34,604 bases of DNA from Gaiellales bacterium (lineage in GTDB: Bacteria; Actinomycetota; Thermoleophilia; BMS3ABIN01), in assembly GCA_003599855.1 (NCBI GenBank), contig QZKG01000015.1, positions 1 through 34,604 on the forward strand. The letters are read 5' to 3'. Below are positions 1-8,853 of the stretch, piece by piece. Every line of letters starts with the position of its first letter. The first letter of the stretch is position 1. The notes beneath the pieces were generated by a model. It saw nothing but the letters and a program-made list of their open reading frames with translations, was not told the DNA's origin and made no database searches. The position numbers were made by a program, and so were the translations under genes.

Positions 1-3000
1 CTCGGCCGCTCCGAAGAGCGGCCGCTACGACTAATACGTAGCGCAGCAGTTGTCATGTCAGCGTTTCAATCCTCGGCCGCTCCGAAGAGCGGCCGCTACT
101 ATGCGGAGCGGTACTATGAGGGCAATATTTGGTTTCAATCCTCGGCCGCTCCGAAGAGCGGCCGCTACCGTGCTCACGTCCTTGCCAGCGTGCTATGTGA
201 TCCTGTTTCAATCCTCGGCCGCTCCGAAGAGCGGCCGCTACCTTCGTCATCCCCGCCGCTGTCCAGCGTTACGTCGTGTTTCAATCCTCGGCCGCTCCGA
301 AGAGCGGCCGCTACGTCCTGGGCGTAGCCCGACGCTTCCTTCATGCTTGTTTCAATCCTCGGCCGCTCCGAAGAGCGGCCGCTACGCCGTATTCGGGACG
401 TTATTCGACATATAGACCGTGTTTCAATCCTCGGCCGCTCCGAAGAGCGGCCGCTACCCTGTCCACGTCCACGTGCCGGGGGTACATGTTATAGTTTCAA
501 TCCTCGGCCGCTCCGAAGAGCGGCCGCTACGATAGTCGATGTCGGGTACTATTGCCTGCGGCTTGTTTCAATCCTCGGCCGCTCCGAAGAGCGGCCGCTA
601 CTTGCGTAGTTTGAGGCCCGATTACCTATATGGTAGTTTCAATCCTCGGCCGCTCCGAAGAGCGGCCGCTACCTACGCCGCCACGCAGGCGCTGCCGATC
701 TTTGAGGTTTCAATCCTCGGCCGCTCCGAAGAGCGGCCGCTACTAGTCCCGGACTTAGTCCCGCATTAGTCCATCATGTTTCAATCCTCGGCCGCTCCGA
801 AGAGCGGCCGCTACGCTGCCGAATATTGGATGCACTGGCAGTCATCCATGTTTCAATCCTCGGCCGCTCCGAAGAGCGGCCGCTACTTGATTCCCCTTCA
901 GAATGTGTGATAAAGGTTATAAGTTTCAATCCTCGGCCGCTCCGAAGAGCGGCCGCTACGGCACATTTCCTGCATAGCTTCCAGCGCGGCATTGTTTCAA
1001 TCCTCGGCCGCTCCGAAGAGCGGCCGCTACGCTCAACTGGGTTGGCAAGCTGGAGCTGGATGACCATGTTTCAATCCTCGGCCGCTCCGAAGAGCGGCCG
1101 CTACTCGTCCGCCTTCTGGGACGCTTGAAGGTTTTCGGGTTTCAATCCTCGGCCGCTCCGAAGAGCGGCCGCTACAAGCCAGAATCGGGCGGGCGGGATC
1201 ATAGGTATCGTTTCAATCCTCGGCCGCTCCGAAGAGCGGCCGCTACGGCAGCAGCGGGGCGCTCCTGCCCCATACCAAGATGTTTCAATCCTCGGCCGCT
1301 CCGAAGAGCGGCCGCTACGGGCCGGCGCCCCATTCTGACCTTGGAATTATACGGTTTCAATCCTCGGCCGCTCCGAAGAGCGGCCGCTACGGTGTTTCCC
1401 TCGAGGGCGAGATCCTCCACGTAGCGTTTCAATCCTCGGCCGCTCCGAAGAGCGGCCGCTACTAATACGTCCGGGTATCAACGTTGCGCGACAATTGTTT
1501 CAATCCTCGGCCGCTCCGAAGAGCGGCCGCTACAATAGAAGAAGCATGCGAATACGCCGAACTAGGGGGTTTCAATCCTCGGCCGCTCCGAAGAGCGGCC
1601 GCTACCTCAGTTGTACGTTCGCGGGGAAGTAGACGTATGGTTTCAATCCTCGGCCGCTCCGAAGAGCGGCCGCTACGGAGTAACTATCGCCGGTAATAGT
1701 TATCTCCCGATTGTTTCAATCCTCGGCCGCTCCGAAGAGCGGCCGCTACGGGCCTGTATGTGCCAGATAATCAGCGCACGCGTCGTTTCAATCCTCGGCC
1801 GCTCCGAAGAGCGGCCGCTACTTGTGTCAATGCCAAATCTATTATCCCGTATCCGAGCGTTTCAATCCTCGGCCGCTCCGAAGAGCGGCCGCTACGCCCG
1901 GCCACGGATATCCAGGTGGGCTTCATCGTGGCTGTTTCAATCCTCGGCCGCTCCGAAGAGCGGCCGCTACGATTGCAGCGGCACCTGCTCCGACGACGGA
2001 CTACGTTTCAATCCTCGGCCGCTCCGAAGAGCGGCCGCTACTTATCGTAGATACGCTCTATCACGCCATCTAAGAGTTTCAATCCTCGGCCGCTCCGAAG
2101 AGCGGCCGCTACGCGTGCCTGCTCTAAGGCGGGCACGCGGAGACGGGTTTCAATCCTCGGCCGCTCCGAAGAGCGGCCGCTACGGGGTGATGCTGATATA
2201 GTCATCAGCATCACCATTGTTTCAATCCTCGGCCGCTCCGAAGAGCGGCCGCTACGACACGTCCCCAGCGACCGATTCGCACACCGGGAGTTTCAATCCT
2301 CGGCCGCTCCGAAGAGCGGCCGCTACTTTGCTCATCATGCGCGGCTAGTTGCGGACAAGCGTTTCAATCCTCGGCCGCTCCGAAGAGCGGCCGCTACAAA
2401 TGACCGCTATAACCGTTAACACCAAAGAGTTGTTTCAATCCTCGGCCGCTCCGAAGAGCGGCCGCTACGGCGCGAGCTTATGCGACGCCGACTTACGCGG
2501 CGCGTTTCAATCCTCGGCCGCTCCGAAGAGCGGCCGCTACGTGGTAGATGCAACCGTCAACCAGTGATGGCAGAGTTTCAATCCTCGGCCGCTCCGAAGA
2601 GCGGCCGCTACGCCGGCTGAACCATACGCGCCGCCAATGCATTCTGTTTCAATCCTCGGCCGCTCCGAAGAGCGGCCGCTACACCAGCAGGCTGGCCGCG
2701 TCCGGATGGCCTTCGGGTTTCAATCCTCGGCCGCTCCGAAGAGCGGCCGCTACAGGCCCGGATTATTACTACTATACGGAAACAACTGTTTCAATCCTCG
2801 GCCGCTCCGAAGAGCGGCCGCTACGCTAACTCAGGGATGCACTCGTCGGCGTATGGTAGTTTCAATCCTCGGCCGCTCCGAAGAGCGGCCGCTACGGTTC
2901 TCCCCGGCTTCTGGCACGAACACGTACCGGTTTCAATCCTCGGCCGCTCCGAAGAGCGGCCGCTACGGTGTTGTTCTACGTCATGGCAGTATTGGATTAA

Positions 3001-3972
3001 GGTTTCAATCCTCGGCCGCTCCGAAGAGCGGCCGCTACACTGATGGCGATCCAATACACCCCGCGCTATCTCGTTTCAATCCTCGGCCGCTCCGAAGAGC
3101 GGCCGCTACTCCACCAGCTTGCCAACCGCCCACGCGGCCATCAGTTTCAATCCTCGGCCGCTCCGAAGAGCGGCCGCTACTGGGGACGGGGTTTCGGCAG
3201 ATAACCCCGGTTCTGTTTCAATCCTCGGCCGCTCCGAAGAGCGGCCGCTACCCCGGACGTACCCGTTCACCCGCTCGCAGACGGGGTTTCAATCCTCGGC
3301 CGCTCCGAAGAGCGGCCGCTACCCAAACCGTCTGGCGGCTGGAGCAGGAACCACGAGTTTCAATCCTCGGCCGCTCCGAAGAGCGGCCGCTACGGTTCCG
3401 GCGTCCTTCTTAATGATAACCGGGGTATGTTTCAATCCTCGGCCGCTCCGAAGAGCGGCCGCTACAATCGCCGCGTGATACGATGCCATGACCGGGGATG
3501 TTTCAATCCTCGGCCGCTCCGAAGAGCGGCCGCTACGAGCCTCAATTATTCGACAGAAGAGCCGCTGTATGTTTCAATCCTCGGCCGCTCCGAAGAGCGG
3601 CCGCTACCCGTGCCGACCCGTATCTTGTCATAGGCATCATCTGTTTCAATCCTCGGCCGCTCCGAAGAGCGGCCGCTACTCAAGCTAATCCACACGGGCG
3701 AAGGGTACAGTAAGTTTCAATCCTCGGCCGCTCCGAAGAGCGGCCGCTACAACAATCGACGCAAATAACAGGAGGCAGAGATATGTTTCAATCCTCGGCC
3801 GCTCCGAAGAGCGGCCGCTACGTAGGCATCGCTTTCGGATAAGTTTCAAATCCCAAAAGGTTTCAATCCTCGGCCGCTCCGAAGAGCGGCCGCTACGGGG
3901 TCGAAGGCGTCGGTATGCTCATCACCGGCCCAATCGTTTCAATCCTCGGCCGCTCCGAAGAGCGGCCGCTAC
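1..3972 (-). CRISPR. Type I-C CRISPR array, 56 repeats and 55 spacers in view
   Basis: A 37-bp repeat recurs 56 times. The first copy (1-28) lacks its first nine bases at the window edge; complete copies run from 63-99 to 3936-3972. All copies I read are identical. Spacers are mostly 34-36 bp (range 32-39), and the two nearest the cas genes are 39 and 38 bp. On the plus strand each repeat begins GTTTCAATCC, so the RNA-like strand is the minus strand, ending ATTGAAAC. In that strand a perfect 9-bp stem (CGGCCGCTC with GAGCGGCCG) closes on a TTCG loop, leaving an 11-nt 3' part (AGGATTGAAAC). This matches the 11-nt crRNA 5' handle known for Cas5c/Cas5d cleavage. The minus strand is also the cas operon strand, so the leader lies at the high-coordinate end. 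No degenerate terminal repeat is seen, so the old end of the array lies outside the window. Confidence 0.98.
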
Positions 3973-4164
3973 TGTGCTGAATATAGCGCCTGGTAATCGA
4001 GCTATTTTAAGAGCTTTTTCGCGAATGACTCCCAAATCAGCTTTACCATATTTGTATTCTAACTAAGAAAAAGAAACAAAATGGCGCTATGCAGGAAAGA
4101 AGTAAAAGCGCGAAACCTCCAGCATTTCGCCAACACTACTGGTTCGCATAGCCAGATATATGAC
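3973..4164 (-). promoter_or_regulatory. CRISPR leader between cas2 and the array
   Basis: These 192 bp separate the last repeat from the cas2 stop, contain no gene, and are more AT-rich than the array (plus-strand A-rich run around 4065-4080). By position this is the leader that should carry the array promoter on the minus strand and the integration signals. Two inverted repeats are visible. ATAGCGCC at 3983-3990 pairs with GGCGCTAT at 4083-4090. GCGAAA at 4110-4115 pairs with TTTCGC at 4125-4130, close behind cas2. I could not pick a convincing -35/-10 pair. Confidence 0.75.
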
Positions 4165-4470
4165 TTACAGAATCAGGGGTTCCCCAAAGTCAATATACGT
4201 GTCCCTCCCATAGACTGATAGAAATTGCTCTTTTGGTTCACGCAGGCGATAAATTCTAAGATTGTCCTCTTCCTCATCCATGATGTCACGCAGCTCTCTT
4301 AACAATGATTCGAACTGCATATCATTTACTGAGCATTCGAAAACGGACTTCTGTACCCTCTGACCGTAGTTCTTGCAGGTCTGAGCAATCTTTCGTAGTC
4401 TTCGTCTTCCTGCCGCATGTTCAGTAACTACATCGTATGCCACTAGCACCTGCAAATTTCCCCCTAACAT
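4165..4470 (-). CDS. cas2: CRISPR-associated protein Cas2 (type I-C)
   Basis: 101 aa. Cas2 dimerises and bridges two Cas1 dimers in the spacer-integration complex. The ferredoxin-like fold begins with the usual hydrophobic strand ending in AYDV (Asp13), followed by the type I-C signature AGRRRLRKIAQTC and YGQRVQKSVFEC. The length is typical. The ATG at 4468-4470 overlaps the end of cas1 by 7 bp, so translation is probably coupled. The N-terminus (MLGG before the first strand) is slightly longer than usual; no better start is present. It is the last gene of the cas operon, directly upstream of the leader. Confidence 0.96.
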   Translation of the reverse strand: MLGGNLQVLVAYDVVTEHAAGRRRLRKIAQTCKNYGQRVQKSVFECSVNDMQFESLLRELRDIMDEEEDNLRIYRLREPKEQFLSVYGRDTYIDFGEPLIL

Positions 4471-5492
4471 CTGAATGCAAGATATTCAGTTATATCGCCC
4501 CTGAGCATCCTGGCAAGCAAGCGAGCCTGGACGTGTGGAACAAGGCCGAATGGCATCTTTCTGTCTACTACTTCATGAGTTACTTCATCTTGTTTTCGCT
4601 TCTGATACGCAACTATCGCCTTTTTTCGGCCTTTCTCTGTTAGCAACACTGCGCCACCCGGTCGTTCTTCGAAGTGCTTTTCGGTAATTTGTTTGCGATT
4701 GATCAACGTAAGCGCCACCCGGTCACATAAAACCGATCTCAACTCCTCCATGAGATCCAAAGCCAGTGATGGCCGGCCAGGCCTTACAGCATGAAGAAAC
4801 CCAAGTTGGGGATCCAGACCGACTCCTTCCGCAGCGGATATACAGTCACTTAAGAGAAGAGCATACAAAAAAGATAGGGTTGCATTCACCGGATCGCGAG
4901 GTGGTCGTCTACTACGGCCATTAAATGCGAATATAGATTTATCGGCCACGATCATAGCATCGAATGCATAAAAGTATGAACGGCCTGCTTCGCCCTCGTG
5001 TCCGCGCAAAGCTTCTAAATCCGAGCAATCCGGCAGTCGTTTGATTATTTTGGCCAGGTGATGGCTCGCATCCCTAAGGCTGGCTTCGTCGGAAGGATTC
5101 TTGGCTTCGCGAGCGCCGCGCATTAATACGCTTCGAGAGTTCTGCAATTTGCCTGCGGCGATATTACGCGCAATCGCCATTCTTTTTTTAGCCCTTGTGT
5201 GTGCTTCATATTGCGCCATTCGGAGGAGTACATTGCCGCACGTGGGCCCTTCAATCCGTGCCTTGAAGCGCCCATTTCGGTCAAGAAAAACGAGCGTACG
5301 TCCATCCTCGGCGCATTTTTGGATAAGCCCAGGGCTTATCATGACGTTGCCAAAGCAAACAATACCGCCGAGATGATGAAGCGGCACTTGCAACTTTAGT
5401 ACGCGATCCATTTCCACCTTTAATGTCTCATGATCAAGATGGGCGTACATATTCGGCGTCATCAGATACAAAGTGTTGAGCAACTGCTTCAT
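4464..5492 (-). CDS. cas1: CRISPR-associated endonuclease/integrase Cas1 (type I-C)
   Basis: 342 aa, normal length for type I-C Cas1, the metal-dependent integrase that inserts new spacers at the leader end of the array. Expected active-site residues are present: Glu166 in GHEGE, His234 in GFLH, and Asp246 with Glu249/Glu250 in LALDLMEE. The helical-domain stretch NATLSFLYALLL is also typical. It starts with ATG 39 bp after the cas4 stop and overlaps cas2 by 7 bp. With Cas4 and Cas2 it forms the complete adaptation module, so the array is expected to be able to grow. Confidence 0.97.
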   Translation of the reverse strand: MKQLLNTLYLMTPNMYAHLDHETLKVEMDRVLKLQVPLHHLGGIVCFGNVMISPGLIQKCAEDGRTLVFLDRNGRFKARIEGPTCGNVLLRMAQYEAHTRAKKRMAIARNIAAGKLQNSRSVLMRGAREAKNPSDEASLRDASHHLAKIIKRLPDCSDLEALRGHEGEAGRSYFYAFDAMIVADKSIFAFNGRSRRPPRDPVNATLSFLYALLLSDCISAAEGVGLDPQLGFLHAVRPGRPSLALDLMEELRSVLCDRVALTLINRKQITEKHFEERPGGAVLLTEKGRKKAIVAYQKRKQDEVTHEVVDRKMPFGLVPHVQARLLARMLRGDITEYLAFRC

Positions 5493-5531
5493 CGGCTTTT
5501 CCAGTAAAGGGTATTTGTTTTTAAGCTGCTG

Positions 5532-6176
5532 TCATTCTTCCTCGTTAGCTTCAAACAAGGCTTTGCCGATATGACTTAACCGCCTGCGCTTACCGACTGC
5601 TTGTGGCAGACATAGGTCGATAAGCGAACAGTTGGTGCAACGTGCGTCGTTTACCGGCTCCGGCACGTCTCCGCTCTCAAGAACAGCTCGCATGGTCACC
5701 AGCATACTCTCAGCTCTTGTACGCAATTCTTCAGAAAAAACAACCTCGCGGCGATGGTGCGAGCTGCAGTGGTAAACAGATCCTTTTGGCACACAACAGC
5801 CAAACATCTCCTCTAAACACATAGCTTGTGCACAAAGTTGCATCTCGGCATGCACGCCCATTTTCCTGGGCCCGTGCTTATATTCAATCGGGTAGGGCGT
5901 ATCGCCGTGGAACTCTACTATATCAGCCTTTCCAATAAGCCCGAGCCTCTCGGACCAGATAGGCAAAGAACTCTCGACCCTGATATCAGGGCTAGCGGTA
6001 GAATAGCCCTCATCGACGCGTTCATGGTCGGCGCTTCCCCTCAGAGTGAAAATGTTCTCATCATAAGACTGCTCCACATGAATCAAAGCAAACTGCCTGG
6101 GACAGTAACTGTAATGCTCCAAGGCCGACACCATGATAGGCTCCAGTAGCTGGAAATTGTCGTTGCTTATGACCAT
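5532..6176 (-). CDS. cas4: CRISPR-associated exonuclease Cas4 (type I-C)
   Basis: 214 aa RecB-family nuclease that trims prespacers and selects PAM-proximal ends with Cas1-Cas2. The iron-sulphur cysteines are in place: Cys25 in YCPRQFALIHVEQ, and Cys180, Cys183 and Cys189 near the C-terminus (CTNCSLIDLC). RecB-type residues are visible as Asp85 in GKADIVEF, Glu98/Lys100 in PIEYKHGPRK, and Gln113 in the HAEMQLCAQAMCLEE motif. The ATG lies 8 bp after the cas7 stop. A second in-frame ATG at residue 15 (MVSALEHYSYCPRQF) would also leave an intact domain, so the exact start is uncertain. Confidence 0.96.
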   Translation of the reverse strand: MVISNDNFQLLEPIMVSALEHYSYCPRQFALIHVEQSYDENIFTLRGSADHERVDEGYSTASPDIRVESSLPIWSERLGLIGKADIVEFHGDTPYPIEYKHGPRKMGVHAEMQLCAQAMCLEEMFGCCVPKGSVYHCSSHHRREVVFSEELRTRAESMLVTMRAVLESGDVPEPVNDARCTNCSLIDLCLPQAVGKRRRLSHIGKALFEANEEE

Positions 6177-6184
6177 GGGCTCGG

Positions 6185-7093
6185 TCAGACACCGATTGCG
6201 CTCAGTTTTACTCCTTCAGGCAGGTTGTTGTCGTTTACAGAGACAATGTAATCATCGAAGCTCCTAGCGGATTCTACATCTTCTTTTCGCGTAACTTTCA
6301 CTCTTTCAAGGAGTTCGTGGGCGGGCGCATTTCCAATGGTGCTCTCGTGGGTGAATATATAAATGCCGCGACAGGCCATCATTCCTCGGCTGGCAGAGCG
6401 ATCGAGATCCCACATGTTTTGAAGAGCAGACCAAAAGAGTTCCAGATCAGCCTCTGACACACCAGTATCCTGGGCAAAGTGAGGCGTGATAAAACCATAT
6501 GCCTTGTAAAGGCCATAAGGAAGAAGCGCCTTTCTGCCCATCTCGGTTCTTTTGCCTCCGGTGGCTGCCGCATCGGTTTCCACGACCTTTGCGTCTTCCG
6601 ACTTCGTGATGGCTACCCGTGTAATTGATATGTCGAGAGGAACGACCTGATTGATGCTGCGGGCAAAACTGAGCTGTACAGGTCCACGCACCTGACCACA
6701 ATTGACGCCAGTCGTCATAACGGCTCCAAACATACGCACGTCATAAAAGTTCTTGCACATCCAGGACTGGGTTCTCTCCACCTCATCTCGTTTCTGTTTC
6801 GTGCCAGTGGATTTGATTTTCAAATCATCATAAGCCTCCTGATGCAGGTCATTCAGAGCAAAACCCTTATTCTGAACATAAATCCTCATGCCCTCTTCTT
6901 TACCTATGGTCATGTCAACGAAATTTCTCACCTTGCGTTTTATGCAGACATCGGTGACTAGACCCTGCATTGTTTCGGGATCGACACGGGGAAGATTGCC
7001 GGCGTCAGGGTCCCCATTGGGGTTGCCGTCTTTGACATCGAAGAGAAGCACAAATTCCTGCCGCCGATTGACGTCGTTTATGATTGCGTTCAT
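6185..7093 (-). CDS. cas7c: Cascade backbone protein Cas7c (Csd2)
   Basis: 302 aa RAMP-fold protein that polymerises along the crRNA to form the backbone of the type I-C Cascade. The opening segment after the start (FVLLFDVKDGNPNGDPDAGN followed by LPRVDPETMQGLVTDVCIKR) is the hallmark of the Csd2/Cas7 family, and the RMFGAVMTTGVNCGQVRGPVQ stretch is typical as well. The ATG is preceded by a strong ribosome binding site (GAGGAGG, 8 nt away), consistent with the many copies needed per complex. It lies 21 bp after cas8c. Confidence 0.97.
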   Translation of the reverse strand: MNAIINDVNRRQEFVLLFDVKDGNPNGDPDAGNLPRVDPETMQGLVTDVCIKRKVRNFVDMTIGKEEGMRIYVQNKGFALNDLHQEAYDDLKIKSTGTKQKRDEVERTQSWMCKNFYDVRMFGAVMTTGVNCGQVRGPVQLSFARSINQVVPLDISITRVAITKSEDAKVVETDAAATGGKRTEMGRKALLPYGLYKAYGFITPHFAQDTGVSEADLELFWSALQNMWDLDRSASRGMMACRGIYIFTHESTIGNAPAHELLERVKVTRKEDVESARSFDDYIVSVNDNNLPEGVKLSAIGV

Positions 7094-7114
7094 TTTTTTA
7101 ACCTCCTCTTTTTG

Positions 7115-7519
7115 TTATTCTTCTGAGTTATCTTCCTGCTCTTTGCTCTCCTTGTATATGATGGCCTCTGCGCGGTCAGCAGCTCTTTGGTGGTAGTAAC
7201 CCAATGAAAAAACTGCCTGATCCTCCAGGGCGAGCGTCTTGGGAAATCCTTCAAGGCCTGATAGCACTTCCTCCAGGCGTTTTTCCAAGGCGACGTAAGT
7301 GCGCGTGCGTTCCTTCCTCAATTTGCCCAGGTGTGGCTGTGCCCCGCGCAAGAGCCGGCCAAAAACCGACGCTGGCGCTGAAGAGGCCGTTCCAAAAAAG
7401 CGGTCCACAATAGTTGCTTTAAGGCCAGGGACTGCTCTTTCCTGGATTGATTCCAGCACTGCGAGTAGTCGGCCGCATAGATAGGCCGGGCTCCTGTTTT
7501 CGGGGTCAAGTTGTTCCAT
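7115..7519 (-). CDS. cas11c: Cas11c small subunit, internal translation product of cas8c
   Basis: Within cas8c, in the same frame, an ATG at 7517-7519 is preceded at 5 nt by GGAGG (7525-7529), an excellent ribosome binding site. The product would be 134 aa, beginning MEQLDPENRSPAYLCGRLLA and sharing the cas8c stop. In type I-C systems the Cascade small subunit Cas11c is known to be made by internal initiation in the 3' part of cas8c, at about this place and size. It should line the belly of the complex and hold the non-target strand. The internal start is seen in sequence; its use here is inferred. Confidence 0.7.
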   Translation of the reverse strand: MEQLDPENRSPAYLCGRLLAVLESIQERAVPGLKATIVDRFFGTASSAPASVFGRLLRGAQPHLGKLRKERTRTYVALEKRLEEVLSGLEGFPKTLALEDQAVFSLGYYHQRAADRAEAIIYKESKEQEDNSEE

Positions 7520-8851
7520 CTTTTCCTCCAATCCGGATTCTTTCTGTGAACAAAGCACCATCTTTATAAGGGACACCCTTGGCCTGGTAACATTTTGTTC
7601 AGTCCGATTCCTTTTAACTACCTGAAACAAGAGCCAATGGGGTAACGGCCCACCTTTGAGAGCAAAGCGTAAAAGAGATTTAGGCACATTGGGCGCCATG
7701 TCATTAGCTGGATCGCGCACGGTGGAGGCGGCAAGTGCGTAAAGGCCAATAGGTTCTGACTCGCTGCCATCGCGTTTGACAACCTGCTGAAGAGCGAAGT
7801 AGCGGGCAAGATTTCTCTTTGCGTTTGCCACGGTGGTTTCCAGCCAGTCACGAACAGCGACCCGCCCGCCACTTGCTCCGAGCGCTGCTGCATAAAATGG
7901 GGATGCTTCTAGAGATTTGTCCAGATTCGTGACCGCATCTTTGCCGGCGAAAGCCGAGGTTAAAAGAACTCTTACCTCGCCCGGGTCCGGTCTGGATATT
8001 AGTTTGGCGAAGGAAAAGCCCTCATCCTCCTTTGTCCAAAAAACATAAGATAACGAGCCAATATTCACGTGTGTGTTTTCCCCTTCCAATAGCGAATTCG
8101 CTGCCTTCGCATAAGACTCAGCGCATTTCCGGCATGTCGGCGCGATAAGCGACGCCTTGAGACCATAGCTCTCGAAAGCGTTGGTGTTTGCTGAAATAAG
8201 TGCCATTCCAGAGGTCTGCCCTCCCGGTATGCGTTTAATTAAAACTGGATGTCGGGGAAGTGGGTGACATGGCTCTCCACAAACGATACATTCTTGCTCT
8301 TCAATAATTGTATTTTCTTCGCTTTCCTGTTCCGTGCTCGTATAATCCGCCCAGAATAGTTGTACTGCAGGATTGGCCACCGGCAGAGAACCATCCACAC
8401 GGAATGTCAAATTGTCCGCATCTGCTATTTCTTCTGGATCTACTTTTTTCAATTGTCTTTCGTCTTCTAGAAAACACAATACTGAACTCACTGCAGGCTC
8501 ACCCGTGTTGCTCGCGCATTCATGCACAACCCTTTTAAATTCTTCATGTTTCTTGAGCGCATCCCCCTTTCTTTTTGATTGCTTGATGGGGTCTTTGACT
8601 TTTCTTGGGAAGCCCAACACATATTCAGCATTATCGCAAAGGAGTTTGGCGCGGATGCTATTCGCCCTGAGAACATGCGGCACGAGCATTGGTATGCCCC
8701 GGTCTCGCTTACCGCCGCTTGAAGTGGCAACGAGACCAAGAAATTTTCCTTGCGAATCAATATCGATTATCCAGCGCACTGAAGTTCGCTGATACATAGC
8801 CGGAGGTAAATCAATTGTCTCAGCATACTCACACAACCTTTTTAGAAGCAT
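7115..8851 (-). CDS. cas8c: Cascade large subunit Cas8c (Csd1)
   Basis: 578 aa large subunit of type I-C Cascade, which recognises the PAM and helps unwind the target. The N-terminus MLLKRLCEYAE followed by LPPAMYQRTSVRWIIDID is typical of Csd1. Four cysteines in two CxxC pairs (about residues 188/191 and 240/243) form the expected zinc-finger-like insert. I place the start at the ATG 8849-8851, because GGAG lies 9 nt upstream of it. An alternative TTG at 8855-8857 would overlap the cas5 stop but sits only 3 nt from the same ribosome binding site. The C-terminal third also encodes Cas11c by internal initiation. Confidence 0.96.
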   Translation of the reverse strand: MLLKRLCEYAETIDLPPAMYQRTSVRWIIDIDSQGKFLGLVATSSGGKRDRGIPMLVPHVLRANSIRAKLLCDNAEYVLGFPRKVKDPIKQSKRKGDALKKHEEFKRVVHECASNTGEPAVSSVLCFLEDERQLKKVDPEEIADADNLTFRVDGSLPVANPAVQLFWADYTSTEQESEENTIIEEQECIVCGEPCHPLPRHPVLIKRIPGGQTSGMALISANTNAFESYGLKASLIAPTCRKCAESYAKAANSLLEGENTHVNIGSLSYVFWTKEDEGFSFAKLISRPDPGEVRVLLTSAFAGKDAVTNLDKSLEASPFYAAALGASGGRVAVRDWLETTVANAKRNLARYFALQQVVKRDGSESEPIGLYALAASTVRDPANDMAPNVPKSLLRFALKGGPLPHWLLFQVVKRNRTEQNVTRPRVSLIKMVLCSQKESGLEEKMEQLDPENRSPAYLCGRLLAVLESIQERAVPGLKATIVDRFFGTASSAPASVFGRLLRGAQPHLGKLRKERTRTYVALEKRLEEVLSGLEGFPKTLALEDQAVFSLGYYHQRAADRAEAIIYKESKEQEDNSEE

Positions 8852-8853
8852 CT

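Noticed and set aside
50..3713. Many open frames of 60-260 codons across the array
   Set aside because: They are translations of the repeat in its frames; the same repeated peptides recur at every repeat.
4110..4130. Inverted repeat after cas2 as a rho-independent terminator
   Set aside because: Six-pair stem with a nine-base loop and a poor T run; kept only as a leader feature.
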